A stretch of 64,000 bases of DNA, from the NCBI GenBank assembly GCA_028023455.1, contig JAQFVV010012416.1:667001-731000 (forward strand), given 5' to 3'. Position numbers and translations under genes: made by a program. How positions within the stretch are numbered: position 1 is the first letter of the stretch; each line of letters opens with the position of its first letter. Below, in pieces: positions 44,671-55,240 of this stretch. The DNA is from Epiperipatus broadwayi (taxonomy: Eukaryota > Onychophora > Udeonychophora > Euonychophora > Peripatidae). Below the pieces are notes generated by a model that searched no databases, was not told the DNA's origin, and saw nothing but the letters and a program-made list of their open reading frames with translations.

Positions 44671-44763
44671 TTTCTCCATATGTCAAAGCATTAACCGGGA
44701 AGCGAACCTGGGGCAGCTGCTTAAAAGGCAGCTATGCTAACCACTAGGCCACCAATGTTTGAC
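44671..44763 (-). mobile_element. SINE-A with 9-bp target duplication
   Basis: Poly-T, CATATGTCAAAGCATTAACC, GAAGCGAACCTGGGGC, GCAGCTATGCTAACCACTAG and GCCACCAATGTTTGAC. AAGAGTTTT occurs at 44,662-44,670 and 44,764-44,772. Confidence 0.87.
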
Positions 44764-45056
44764 AAGAGTTTTACAATGATAGCTACAATTTGAACAGACT
44801 TTTGCCAAAGTCATGAGTTGCTAGAATAAGTGAAAAGTTTGGCTGCTGTCCATACATTCCTGGAAGGATAGCTATCCATGATCCATCATTACAATCATCA
44901 TTCTTTTGTGAATGAGTTCTTGAAGCTTTATTATTTAATTCATGAATTTCCTTTACTCATGCTGAAAAATTATCAGTGTTGTGCCAAGGCATATTTAAGG
45001 AAGAATTAAATACTGCCTGCCACTATACTAGTAATTATAAATAAAATAGAAAATCA
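44764..45056. other. Unassigned sequence
   Basis: No gene supported. Confidence 0.4.
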
Positions 45057-45491
45057 TATAACATTACAATACTAGCCAAAAAAAACAACAAATTTGTACT
45101 AAAATTCTTCCACAACCTTGGTTTTATCTATTAACAAATAGACCTTTTAAAATTAAATTCAATAAAATACCTATAACATATATATATACAAAGCAAAATA
45201 ACCTTCCCATCATTCGTTTCAAAAGCCAACTTCCTTTAACCTCAATCTCATAACAACATCCTTTGATATTAAAGGAAATTGGTTTTTGAAATGAATGATG
45301 GGGCTTTGATGTTAAATGAAATTGATTTTTGAAATGAATGATGGGAAAGCTATTTTGTTTTGTATATATAAATGTTGTATGTATCTTTTTGAATTTCACT
45401 TAAAAAGGTTTATTTATTAATAGATAAAAAGCATGGTTGTGAAAGAATTTTAGTAATTTTTTTTTTGTTGGCTAGTATTGTAATATTATAT
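45057..45491. repeat. Foldback element of 435 bp, arms about 185 bp
   Basis: Ends ATATAACATTACAATACTAG and CTAGTATTGTAATATTATAT are inverted. Inside, CTTCCACAACCTTGGTTTTA pairs with the GCATGGTTGTGAAAG region, and CCCATCATTCGTTTCAAAAG with TGAAATGAATGATGGG, which itself occurs twice in the right half (period about 52 bp). No coding potential. Confidence 0.88.
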
Positions 45492-46129
45492 TAATTTTTT
45501 ATTGTAAGTAAAAATGTATGTTGAATGCTAAGAAAACTTACAACATTGGATAGATAATAGAACTTTTGAATATAATTGGTTCAGGTAAATTTGTTTTATG
45601 GATTTAAGTCTGCCAATTTAAATATTTAAAATAAATAGTATTTAATTTCCTAGAATTAAAAAAAATTAATCTCATAATTAAACAATTTTAATGTGTTTAT
45701 CTTATTGCAAATCTTTATATTTCAAGTATTTCCATGAAATTGACAACATGCACATACAGAGTAACTTAATATGTTTGGAAGAAAGTGGATGACTAAAGGG
45801 AGTTTGACCGTCTGGGTTCAAATCCTCTCTAATTATTTTATTAATTGTAATTTTTAGTTTCTAATCTATACATATGTAAATAAAGCATTTCACAAACATA
45901 TTGTTTCCAAAAAATATATATTTAAAAAAAAAATTTGAAAGAAGTTTGCTTTCAGTTATTAAACAAAAAAGAATTATAAATAAACAGAAAACGACTGTTG
46001 TAATTCTCTTGAACATATCTTAAACCTTTATAATTATTTTGTTAATTTCAAATATAAAGACTGCTAGTATTGTTATTTAAATGCAGTAATCACATTTATG
46101 AACTATCAGATATATCTCTAGTAATAATT
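45492..46129. other. Unassigned sequence
   Basis: A tRNA B-box-like CTGGGTTCAAATCC lies at 45,813-45,826 without a clear A box. No gene supported. Confidence 0.35.
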
Positions 46130-46287
46130 TTTCCATCATCAGCAGCAACCATTATCAATCCACTGCAGGATAAAGATCTCTCCAAGTTCAATCCATCTTC
46201 TCCGATCTTTAGTTTCTCTTCTCCATATCACCCCTATACACTTTCTTATTTCATCCATCCATCTCACATGTGGTCTCTTTCTGGGTA
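46130..46287 (-). mobile_element. RTE LINE 3'-end fragment
   Basis: CATTATCAATCCACTGCAGG, CTTCTCTTCTCCATATCACC and CATCCATCCATCTCACATGT match, on the minus strand, the last 160 bases of the RTE element at 56.1 kb, including the 3' terminus. 5'-truncated. Confidence 0.9.
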
Positions 46288-46952
46288 ATTATTAGTAATT
46301 ATTATTATGTGTTTGTTGATTAATTAAATCCGGATAATTTTTGTATTACTGTTAATTCATTAAACTGTATAATCTGAATCTGAATTCTCTTAAGAAAATT
46401 TTTAACATATAAATATAATGAGCTCTGGTAGGTAAATGCTATCTTATATATCCATATGATGGAGTGGCACCTTTATAATATTGCATGACTAAGAAATTAT
46501 AAGCAAGCTTATAATACATGCTTAAATATTTGCCTTTTAATTATGATAATCTAGCTACATATTTAAAACATCCTCTTCCTTGACCTATTCAGATTATGGA
46601 AATTAATGTTGTTGATGCCACTTTTAATGATCATTCATCATAATCACAATTGCCACAATCTTTACTAGCTAGCCACATTTTTATCTCTATTATCTTCTAT
46701 CAGTACATAAACTCATGTATAATAGTGCATTATGATATGGCTATTAATTTGTTTAATCATCATCTGATAATGATCAGTAAATTATTTTTTCTATAAATAA
46801 TCCATCAAGTACTTATTGATTTCCCATTGTACTGTTGCAGTTTTGAGCATCTTCTTTATCCAATACGTTGGTGCATCAATAGATTCATCAACTTTCTATC
46901 ATCATCACCAGATGATTCCCAACATATCCATCTATTACAATATATATATATA
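46288..46952. other. Unassigned sequence
   Basis: No gene supported. Confidence 0.4.
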
Positions 46953-47532
46953 ATCAAAATATTCTAGAATAAATAGTAAAAAATTCCATATGCCTATATA
47001 AAAGTCAAATAAAATCTTTGCTATTGCCGGCTTACGGCATTTTCCGCCATCTTCAGTAGAAATCAACTGTTAAAATTTTAATCTCATTATAATCACATAA
47101 CAGTAATCCCATGTGAATGGCCAACTTTCCACCAATTATGAATACTCAAACAATTCCATTGTACTTTCAACTCATTGTCTATAAAAAAAAACATCATTCA
47201 ATCATTAACCACATATCAACATTATTAATATAAGCTATTGTAGATATTCCAGAAAAAAAATATAATATCAAATGAAGTAAAATATAATAATGAAAATATT
47301 CTAGAATAAGTACTAAAAAAATCCAATGTAATTGTGTGAGTATTCATAATTTGTGGAAAGTTGGCCATTCACATGGAATTACTGTTATGTGATTATAATG
47401 AGATTTAAATTTTAACTGTTAATTGCTACTCAAGATGGTGGCAAATACCATAAGCTGGCTATAGAAAGATTTTATTTGTATTTTATATAGGCATATGGAG
47501 TTTTTTTAGTATTTATTCTAGAATATTTTGAT
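46953..47532. repeat. Foldback element of 580 bp, arms about 205 bp, hammerhead-like remnant in each arm
   Basis: Ends ATCAAAATATTCTAGAATAA and its reverse complement. Long matching arms include CCATATGCCTATATAAAA, AATAAAATCTTT, CATTATAATCACATAACAGT and CCATGTGAATGGCCAACTTT. On the minus strand of the left arm, CTGAAGATGGC, a loop, GCC, GTAA and GCCGGC resemble a hammerhead order with a damaged GAAA box. The plus strand of the right arm has the matching CTCAAGATGGTGGC...CATAAGCTGGCTATAG. Confidence 0.9.
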
Positions 47533-47544
47533 TGTTAATAGGGG

Positions 47545-47639
47545 GTTGCCTTGACAACAGTTTTAAATTGTTGATTGTTTTTGATAGTGGGTTTGTCTAA
47601 TTGTTGTCTTGTTTATATATATGTGTATGTGCAAGTGAA
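47545..47639 (+). repeat. Dispersed repeat shared with 8372-8470
   Basis: GGTTGCCTTGACAACAGTTT, TAGTGGGTTTGTCTAATTGT and ATATATGTGTATGTG are in the same order as at 8372. Confidence 0.65.
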
Positions 47640-47744
47640 TTTTTTTTTTCATGTGTCATAGCATCAGCCAGGAAGCGAACCCACTAACCCGGGACAACTG
47701 CTTGTAAGGCAACTGTGCTGACCTCTTGACCACCAACGCTTGAC
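47640..47744 (-). mobile_element. SINE-A, short-arm subfamily
   Basis: Poly-T, CATGTGTCATAGCATCAGCC, GAAGCGAACCCACTAACCC, AACTGCTTGTAAGGCAACTG and GACCACCAACGCTTGAC. Flanking GAATTTT and GAATTTT form a short target duplication. Confidence 0.88.
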
Positions 47745-48057
47745 GAATTTTGTTTTATGAATGTAATTGTTTTCAGAAACATGTTTGCTAAATGATGTAT
47801 TCATTCACTTGTACATTCAAATCTGTATATTTAGGGATGATTCATTCCACGTTTACACTTAGACCAAAGTTATCTTCATATATAAGCATTTAAATAGAAA
47901 AAATAAAAACACAATCAAAAATATAAGTTTAAACAACTTTTATGTATTGTTTTCGATGATTAAAATTGAATTTTTAAAAGTATAAAATATCTTACCTGAT
48001 AGTCTCACTGGCCATTTGCTTTTTATAAATCTACATTACTAAGTTTCTATCTGTTCT

Positions 48058-48160
48058 AAGTAATATTTACTATGGCTTTAACCTCAAGAATATGCATGTA
48101 AAAATGCGCTATTAGGGAGTTCTACACGTCTTAATCACAAGCTTACGCTTTGGAAGAAAA
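48058..48160 (+). repeat. Single-arm copy of the repeat that forms the hairpin at 53.5 kb
   Basis: TAAGTAATATTTACTATGGC, TTTAACCTCAAGAATATGCA and CTTAATCACAAGCTTACGCT follow the same order as the 53,499-53,690 repeat (there on the minus strand for the right arm). No inverted partner here. Confidence 0.75.
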
Positions 48161-50078
48161 GAAGGGAACCCCTTCTTTACTTCAATCTACTTTCTATTTA
48201 AATAGGTGAAGCTGAAGCGGTTGTCAACTGCTTAGTGAAGCAATTTCTTTCTCTGCCCTGTATATTTTTATTTGATCTTTAATTTTTAAAGAAGCTTTCT
48301 AGATTTGAAACTTAGGTCTGTAATAGTTTTGTTGCTCTTTAGCATAAAATCATTTTAAATATTCATGCTAATTTTCTAATTCCATTTTTGTGAGTCATGC
48401 TAAAATTATTATGCGGTGTAAATCATATAATAATTTAAAAAATATATTATTTTTACTGTTAAAGGTATAAACAAATATATAAGAGAAACACATTAATAAC
48501 AAGATGAATGGGAATAATGAATTGAAACTATTTTGCTCGGGTAATTTGCATATGTATATGTTGTATCAGCCAATGGTAATCATCACGACATTTATGATTG
48601 TTAATCTAATCATTTTCATTGAAGCATCCTAGCAGTAATTATTAAAATAAACGTTATTAAAGCAAAGAAGTAAGCCTTCTGAATTTTTAATATTATTTTA
48701 TTATTTAACATATTTTTGTTACTTCTAATAATATTTTGATTAATAATTAAATTAAAATTAATTTTATTTTGCCACAACCTTTATTAGAACTGAATATTAT
48801 TTATATGAAAAAATAATTGTGCAGTTTAAGCTTAATTGCAATGAATATTTAATATACTATAATTTATAATTATTTGTTTCCATAAGCTAGTTTATGATAA
48901 TAATAAATAGTGCTATCACACTTATAAAATAAAGCTGTATAATTAATATCAATTAGTCAATTAAAATGGCTGAGCGCTTTTAAGAAACTGTATTCCTCAT
49001 AATCATAGCTAGTTATGACTCATTCGTTGAAATCATTCTATAAGTATAATATGCAAACTATATGCAAATGAGTCAATTCGACCATTTTTTTGATATAGCA
49101 AAACATGCTTCTTTATGATTAATGGTGAAGGAGTCCTCTGCTATGAAGTAAGCCTCCTTTACTCTACGCTTAAGCTAGTTTAATATATCATAATGCTAAA
49201 AATTTATAGTTATATGGCATATTTCATCTTTAAATTTTATTAAATTAAATCTATATCATTGAGAAAATAAATTGAATATCTCAAATACATAAAAATAAAG
49301 GTAAAGGTGTTTAGTAGATAATTATGCCACAGTTAGAGCTCAAAGGGCTTTGAAAAGTAGAAGCTGCCAATTACAATTAAATGAATTAAGTCATTAACAA
49401 AGGCTCACAAAATATGTTTATTATATAATGTGGTGATTGTCATTCAAGCTTAAATTATATAATTATCAAAACTAGCAATCTACAATCTGGTGTTAAGACA
49501 AAAGGTAGAAATCCATATTGCACCCTGGTCTAAAATAAATAACATAGATAAGAGATTGATATTTTGCCTTGTAACAGATTGAGATTTTTAAATTCAAAGA
49601 AGTTTAAATAAAACCCATATCTTATATATAAAATCCATATTTTCTCTGTAGTCTGATAGGTGAATGTATGAATGTTTGTCTGATGTCATGTGTCAAAATT
49701 CCACCATTAAATAAAAATGCTGGGAAAAACTTCTGTACGAGTGTTTTTAACTAGAGATATAGTATATAATTTGCAGTAAAGATTCCCAGCCAGGTGTAGA
49801 AACAACCACAAAACTGATTTGTAATTTGGCATTAAGATCCTCTAGTATATTTCAGATGAATGACATACTTACCAATGTTTAATAAAAAAAACATTTACAT
49901 TAAATCTTAAAAAAAAAATGTTAAAACAACCAATTAAAAAAAGATTACAATTATATTTAATAAAAAAATATTACAAAAATTATCAGAATTTTAATATTTC
50001 ACATTCATAAATGGTAATTATTAATAAATCTAAAAAAAAAAAAACTATTACAATTAGGTGTGATGCTATCTAAAAATT
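48161..50078. other. Unassigned AT-rich sequence
   Basis: No gene supported. Confidence 0.4.
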
Positions 50079-50095
50079 GGGGGGGGGGGTAATTT
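50079..50095 (+). repeat. Poly-G run joined to TAATTT, copy 3
   Basis: Eleven G bases followed directly by TAATTT. About 10 bases later AGAGGGCATTCCAGAAAA resembles the arm of the palindrome at 50,388-50,535. Confidence 0.85.
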
Positions 50096-50387
50096 TTTAT
50101 TCAGAGGGCATTCCAGAAAATATATATTTGCACCTTAACTCTGTCAAATGTAAAGGTATATTTAAAAATGTAAATTTTAATTTAGCTTTATTAAAATTTG
50201 GGCATTTATTTACATAATATTCAAATGTTTTGTTTTCTGCTGTACTGATGGTCTTTTGGACCAGCCAGTATGCAATTCTCACATTTAAAATCTTTTGCTT
50301 AATTTACATTAAATCTTTAAAAATATTTGTTAAAGCAACCAATTGAAAAAAACATGAGCATTTACAAGTTTCAGGATGCAACTGATA

Positions 50388-50535
50388 TATATATAATGTT
50401 CAAATTACTCTCTAAATGTTACATTTTTTCAACAATGCCCTCTGTGAATAAATATAAAGTTGAGATTATTTTAATTCATAGAGGGCGTTGCTGAAAAAAC
50501 AATGTTTGGGAAGGTGATTTGAACATTTTGTATTT
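50388..50535. repeat. Palindromic repeat, arms about 55 bp
   Basis: ATGTTCAAATTACTCTC, CATTTTTTCAACAATGCCCT and CTGTGAAT pair with AATTCATAGAGGGCGTTGCT, GAAAAAACAATG and GGTGATTTGAACAT across a loop of about 23 bases. A (CA)n run follows at 50,571-50,589. Confidence 0.85.
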
Positions 50536-50589
50536 GAATTTTCAGCTAACGATATGCACTGGGATATTTTCACACACACACACACACAC

Positions 50590-51513
50590 TTATAATTAAT
50601 TAAAACGTTACATTCTAATTATTATTTTTTATCAATTGGCAATAGTATTTTTTTAATTAAGTCCTATTTTATAGTCTAGAGATAATTTATATTTTTATTT
50701 TTCATTAATTAACTCCCTGACTAATTTTAGTAAAATCTCTACCTTCCGAGAAATAGATTTAAAAAAAATAAACATTAAATTAAAATCAATAATGCTTTTT
50801 AAAAAAAAATTTTTTTTTTGAGGGTGAATATAAGATTAAATATAAAATATTAAAGTTGCTTCTCCTGTCCTTTACTTGAGATGAATGTCTTTTTATGTTA
50901 TGCCGATTATCTCAAAGGCTCTCTAAAGAAATGTAATATTTATTGCTTTGTACTTCATGATAGCTGTGAAAATCCAGATAACATCAAAAAAAAATTCCTT
51001 TGAACATTTTGGTAATTTAACATAATGTTATAACTTCCACATAAATGTTCATTTCAACAAATTTTTTTTATTAACAATAAATAGTGATTACATACTAATA
51101 AAGGATAGATAAATGAATAAATTGTACAATAATATGATTGTATAATGTTCTATTTGTCATCTGGCTAGATTTTGTTATGAGAGTACAATTGTTATACTCT
51201 TATGTGGTTAGGTATAGTGATGAGATTCTAAGAACTTGTTTAATGGAATAAATGTTATTATTAAAAAAAACAGGAACAAATTACTTTATACATTGGGGAA
51301 CAAGATGACTCAATAATGAATATAGATTGCATCACAACTGTTTTTTAAATATTGATTCAAGCTTTGGTTTGAAATATCGTCTCAGAACATTTAACATGGA
51401 AAATTTCTCCTGGCTTTAATAAAATATTTAAATTATATAGTTTAAATATGTTCCTTAGCCTTCTGGATCTAGTTGTTTAGAAAATAGCTAGTAAACTGAA
51501 TAAAACTGCATAT
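50590..51513. other. Unassigned AT-rich sequence
   Basis: No gene supported. Confidence 0.4.
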
Positions 51514-51527
51514 AATAAAAGATTATA

Positions 51528-51630
51528 GTCAAGCATTGGTGGTCGAGAGGTCAGCAACAGCTGCTTTACAAATGGTTGTCCCAGGTTGGCAGGTTCACTT
51601 CCCAGCTTATGCTATGACACATGAGAAAAA
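51528..51630 (+). mobile_element. SINE-A with perfect 14-bp target duplication (reference copy)
   Basis: Starts GTCAAGCATTGGTGGTCGAG and runs through AGGTCAGCAACAGCTGCTTT (A box within), CAGGTTCACTTCCC (B box), GCTTATGCTATGACACATG and a short poly-A. AATAAAAGATTATA occurs exactly at 51,514-51,527 and 51,631-51,644. This copy best defines the element as about 103 bp with no non-tRNA body beyond the GATGCTATGAC tail. Confidence 0.95.
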
Positions 51631-51644
51631 AATAAAAGATTATA

Positions 51645-53498
51645 CATAGCCCTACCCCATGCTGCTTAGGGGTAATCATGAAAATGTGGTCTTACTTCTC
51701 TCATCTACCAATGCTCTCTTTCTAAAAGTCCCCTAAATTTTTTAAAGGAATAGAAAAACCATTAATTTAGTTTGCAAAATACTCTTCAATAGAAAAGTTC
51801 AAGTAATATTAAATTATAATCATAATAGATGCAAAATTTTACATAATGATCTCCTATGTGGTTCAATTGCTTACCTAGACTATTGAATATACCCATCAAA
51901 TGATTTTTCAAAACTGGAATTTGAAAATTTACTTATGGTGATGATGTCACTTTGATTTGACATAAGAGATTCTTCCCAAAAAGAGAAGTCACTTAATAAA
52001 AATATGAATGATTTGAAAAACTTTTTTGAAGGTAGTATGCGCAACTTTTAAGAAACTTCTAGTGAATTGAAAATGACTGTGTTAGAAAAAAGACTAAACT
52101 CTACATTGCCTCATGGTACTTGTAATAATCTTGACACCATGGCATAATTTCTTTACCTTATCTCTAGAAAGGTAAATCTAAAATAATTTCCAAGACTAAT
52201 CTTTTCGAAAAGCCAGCTGACACTATTTGAAGTTGTGATGTAAATACCCAAAATCAGCAACTGGATCTATTATAAGATCCATCTTTATTGGATTGGATGT
52301 ATGAAACAGACAAACAGCAACAAACTTCCTAAGAAAGTATATCATGATAATTGTGAGCATTGCTTTCATGGTTAGAGTCAGACTCCATTTACATTATAAA
52401 GATTATATCAAAGATATTCTAATTAATGCAATGTTTTATGTATTCATTAGTGCATATTTGGATGAAGATAGATTTCAAAGGGAAGTTAATATTAGGCATG
52501 GTGTTAAAAGTTGTTCAAAAAAGAAAGTTGTTATATTGTCATTTTAAAAATGTATCACAAAATGTCAAAAAGATTAAAGTATCAACATCATACGTGAATT
52601 GCATTTATGTTCCCTTGATTGGTTTTGTATGGGTATCATACTTATTATTTTTCATATATATAAATCTGATGCAGTACATGTATGCAGTAATGGTGAATTG
52701 ATGATCATGGGAAAGTAATTTTTAATATAATACAAAAAAGTCAATTTAACATGTAAAGTTTATTGCTATCAGAATATAACTTTAATGTTCAGCACTAAAA
52801 CAATAATTTGAATTTATAAATTCAAACAATAAGAAAACATAATTTCTTTCTGCTTTGACCAAAATAAATTGTACCAATCGAATACCAACTGACCATGATC
52901 AAAGATTTACGGGTTTCTCCAGGATTTTTAATAATTGGTTTAAGTTATGCTTTCACGAACATGCTCAATGACAAATTTACAATTGGTCCAAAATGGGAGT
53001 TAAATGATTAATGGAATAATAAGACATTATATTTAAGTAGTTACAATTCAACCAAATTCTACAAACCTCAAAATAGTATAAATATTATTCAGAGTCATAT
53101 ATGTGAAATAATTAAAGACTGCCTTTAGAATGCTTCCAAAATAGCTACATGTAATAATATAAAATCTTTTAACAGAATTTACAATCTGAATTCCATACTG
53201 TTTGATTCAAAATAATCCATAAATAAATAATCAATTGTGTAGTTAATTGCTTGGTCATTGGGAGCACCCAAATCATATGTTTAGCACAACATTTCTATTT
53301 TAAATAGTAGATATAGAAAAGTAATTGATATTAATACTGGTCAATTTAATTGACCAAATTGAGTGTTTTTTCTTCCCTTGATTAAGAATCAATCCAGTTT
53401 CATTTAGCTTTTAAATTTATTACTTTGAGCTAAACAATACAGGAGGCCATTAATATCGAAACAAATGTGACAAATGAAAAATTGCATTTATTTATTCA
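51645..53498. other. Unassigned sequence
   Basis: Overlapping open frames at 52,344-52,701 are somewhat less AT-biased but match no family I recognise. No gene accepted. Confidence 0.35.
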
Positions 53499-53665
53499 GG
53501 CTGTAACCTCAGGAATATGCGACTGAAAAATGTGAAGGTAGGGACCTCTACAGGTCTTAACCACAAGCTTATTCTTTGGAGGAACCAAGGTGTAAACTTG
53601 TGGTTAAGACCTGTAGAGGTCCCTACCTTCGCATTTTTCAGATGCATATTCCTGAGGTTACAGCC
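53499..53665. repeat. Near-perfect hairpin: 69-bp arms, 29-base loop
   Basis: Left arm 53,499-53,567 (GGCTGTAACCTCAGGAATAT to GGTCTTAACCACAAG) and right arm 53,597-53,665 pair at 66 of 69 positions. The right flank (TTAGTAAATATTACTTA) belongs to the same dispersed repeat as 48,058, so this is an inverted duplication of that repeat, recent by its low divergence. Confidence 0.95.
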
Positions 53666-54002
53666 TTAGTAAATATTACTTAATATAATAATGTGCATTT
53701 AAAATAAATTTATATTTATTTACTCATGAAATTTCAATGCAAAATAAACATGTTTAACTAAATGCTTATAATGAATGCATAATTCCCATAATGAATGCAT
53801 AAAACAATAAATAACAGATTTGCAACACAACAAAGATATTGTACATTGTACTGCATTTGTTAATAACACATGATTCTTTCTTTTATACAAAGGCTTATAG
53901 CTAAATGTGTGTTTAAAACTCATATATATATATATTTAATAGTTCAGTAATAGATAATTTTGTTGAATAAAAGCAGATTATTTTAATATTACAAATTGAG
54001 TT
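53666..54002. other. Unassigned sequence
   Basis: An open frame on the minus strand (53,720-53,923) has no recognisable domain. Confidence 0.35.
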
Positions 54003-54042
54003 ATATATAGAGCTCGCAAATAAGCTCTTGACAAGCTTTGCA

Positions 54043-54105
54043 GAATATCCTCAACCCCAGACTGGTTTCTGCTATTGGCATCCTCAGTGATGTGCTAGGA
54101 TATTT
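54043..54105 (-). ncRNA. Type I hammerhead ribozyme motif, left arm (minor damage)
   Basis: On the minus strand: AAATATC, CATCA, canonical CTGAGGA (54,081-54,087), TGC-CAATA-GCA stem II, GAAA (54,066-54,069), CCAGTC, TGGGG and GATATTC. Both core boxes are intact. One mispair in stem III (C-A), one in distal stem I and one in proximal stem I are the visible damage. Confidence 0.7.
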
Positions 54106-54337
54106 GAGCATTAGATAAAAAATACCACAAGTTCACTACTTTATCTAATGTAAGTAGAAAATCTGAAATTTTCAGACATCCAGATGTCTTCCAATGCAGC
54201 TATCTAACTTAAATAGGTATATGGGACTGAACTATGTTTAGATATACCATATATTAATAGCTTTAATAATATATTAATAGTTAGTTATACATTAGATAAA
54301 GTGCTGGGCTACTCCTGGTATTTTTTATCTAATTCTT

Positions 54338-54400
54338 GAATATCTTAGCGCCTCACTGAGGATGCCAGTAGCAGAAACCGGTCTGGGGTCAGGGATATTC
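54338..54400 (+). ncRNA. Type I hammerhead ribozyme, complete and well paired
   Basis: A self-cleaving RNA fold. Distal stem I: GAATATC (54,338-54,344) with GATATTC (54,394-54,400). Proximal stem I: CCTCA (54,351-54,355) with TGGGG (54,384-54,388), one G-U pair. Core CTGAGGA (54,356-54,362). Stem II: TGC (54,363-54,365) and GCA (54,371-54,373) around CAGTA. Core GAAA (54,374-54,377), then CCGGTC, with cleavage expected after C at 54,383. Stem III (A-CC/GG-T) is self-complementary with no loop, the form known from Penelope and retrozyme hammerheads thought to work best in dimeric RNA. All invariant core positions are present. Activity is inferred, not shown. Confidence 0.8.
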
Positions 54401-54510
54401 TTCAAAGCTTGTTAAGAGCTTATTTGTGAGCTCTATATACACCATTTATAATACAAGCTTATTAAATTAGGTCATGTGGCATCTGACTTGATTTTTTTGT
54501 AAATTGAGTT

Positions 54511-55077
54511 TATAATACAGATCTTCCTTATTTTGTTAAAATTTTGGGTCACTTGAATTGAAATTGTTTTTCTCACCCTTTTTACACTAAAAAAACACTT
54601 TCTACCAATTATACTTCTTTAATTGGAAAAATAAACTAATAGAGCTAAAAAACTATAATCATTGAGTTTAATGAATCATTGTGAAAAGAACACAGAAAAA
54701 GCAGACTTGATAGAAAGCTTTTTAATATAAGCAATGGAAGATTAAAAAATGAACTTCTTTATATCCTTATGTTTGGATGATTATTAATGGGTTTCCTCCT
54801 ACAATTTTCTCCTATGTGAGGATAAATTTTATCTTGAGCTTCAAATGTATATTAGAATTTCTGTAAATTATTTCTCTTATTAAAGGAGATTTTTAATTAT
54901 GTGCATCATTATTAACAATATTAGTTATGTAATGTTTATCAAATACCATTAGTTTGCTATTTCATGCAACTTTATCTGTTCATTTAATCCCTGACTCATT
55001 ATATTTCTTCTCTCTTCATCATTTTATGAAATGATAAGGTTAAATGTCATTAAACTTTAAGAAAATACTTGTCTAAT
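54511..55077. other. Unassigned AT-rich sequence
   Basis: No gene supported. Confidence 0.4.
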
Positions 55078-55240
55078 CATCATCATTTCAAACATTATCA
55101 ATCTATTCCAGAATGGCATCTCTAAGTTCAATCAGTCTTCTCCGATCTCTATCTTCTCTTCTCCACATAACCCAGCCATTTCTTCATTTCATCCATCCAT
55201 TTCACATGTGGTCTTTTTCTAGGTCTTTTACAATACCTTT
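55078..55240 (-). mobile_element. RTE LINE 3'-end fragment, diverged
   Basis: CATTATCAATCTATTCCAGA, CTTCTCCGATCTCTATCTTC and CATCCATCCATTTCACATGT align on the minus strand with the last 170 bases of the element at 56.1 kb. 5'-truncated. Confidence 0.85.

Larger units (their letters stand above)
54003..54500. mobile_element. Foldback element carrying hammerhead ribozymes, with 10-bp flanking direct repeat
   Basis: Arms of about 160 bp (54,003-54,170 and 54,283-54,441) share AGAGCTCGCAAATAAGCTCT, GACAAGCTTTG, AGACTGGTTTCTGC and GCATCCTCAGTGA. The right side extends to 54,500 with an outer block (AAGCTTATTAAATTAGGTCA) that the left side lacks. AAATTGAGTT occurs exactly at 53,993-54,002 and 54,501-54,510, consistent with a target-site duplication. 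No protein is encoded, so it would need another element's machinery. Relatives are at 8125, 17,843, 32,099 and 32,400. Confidence 0.85.

Noticed and set aside
52344-52701. Possible host gene
   Set aside because: Two overlapping frames with no recognisable domain, no splice context and no conserved motif.
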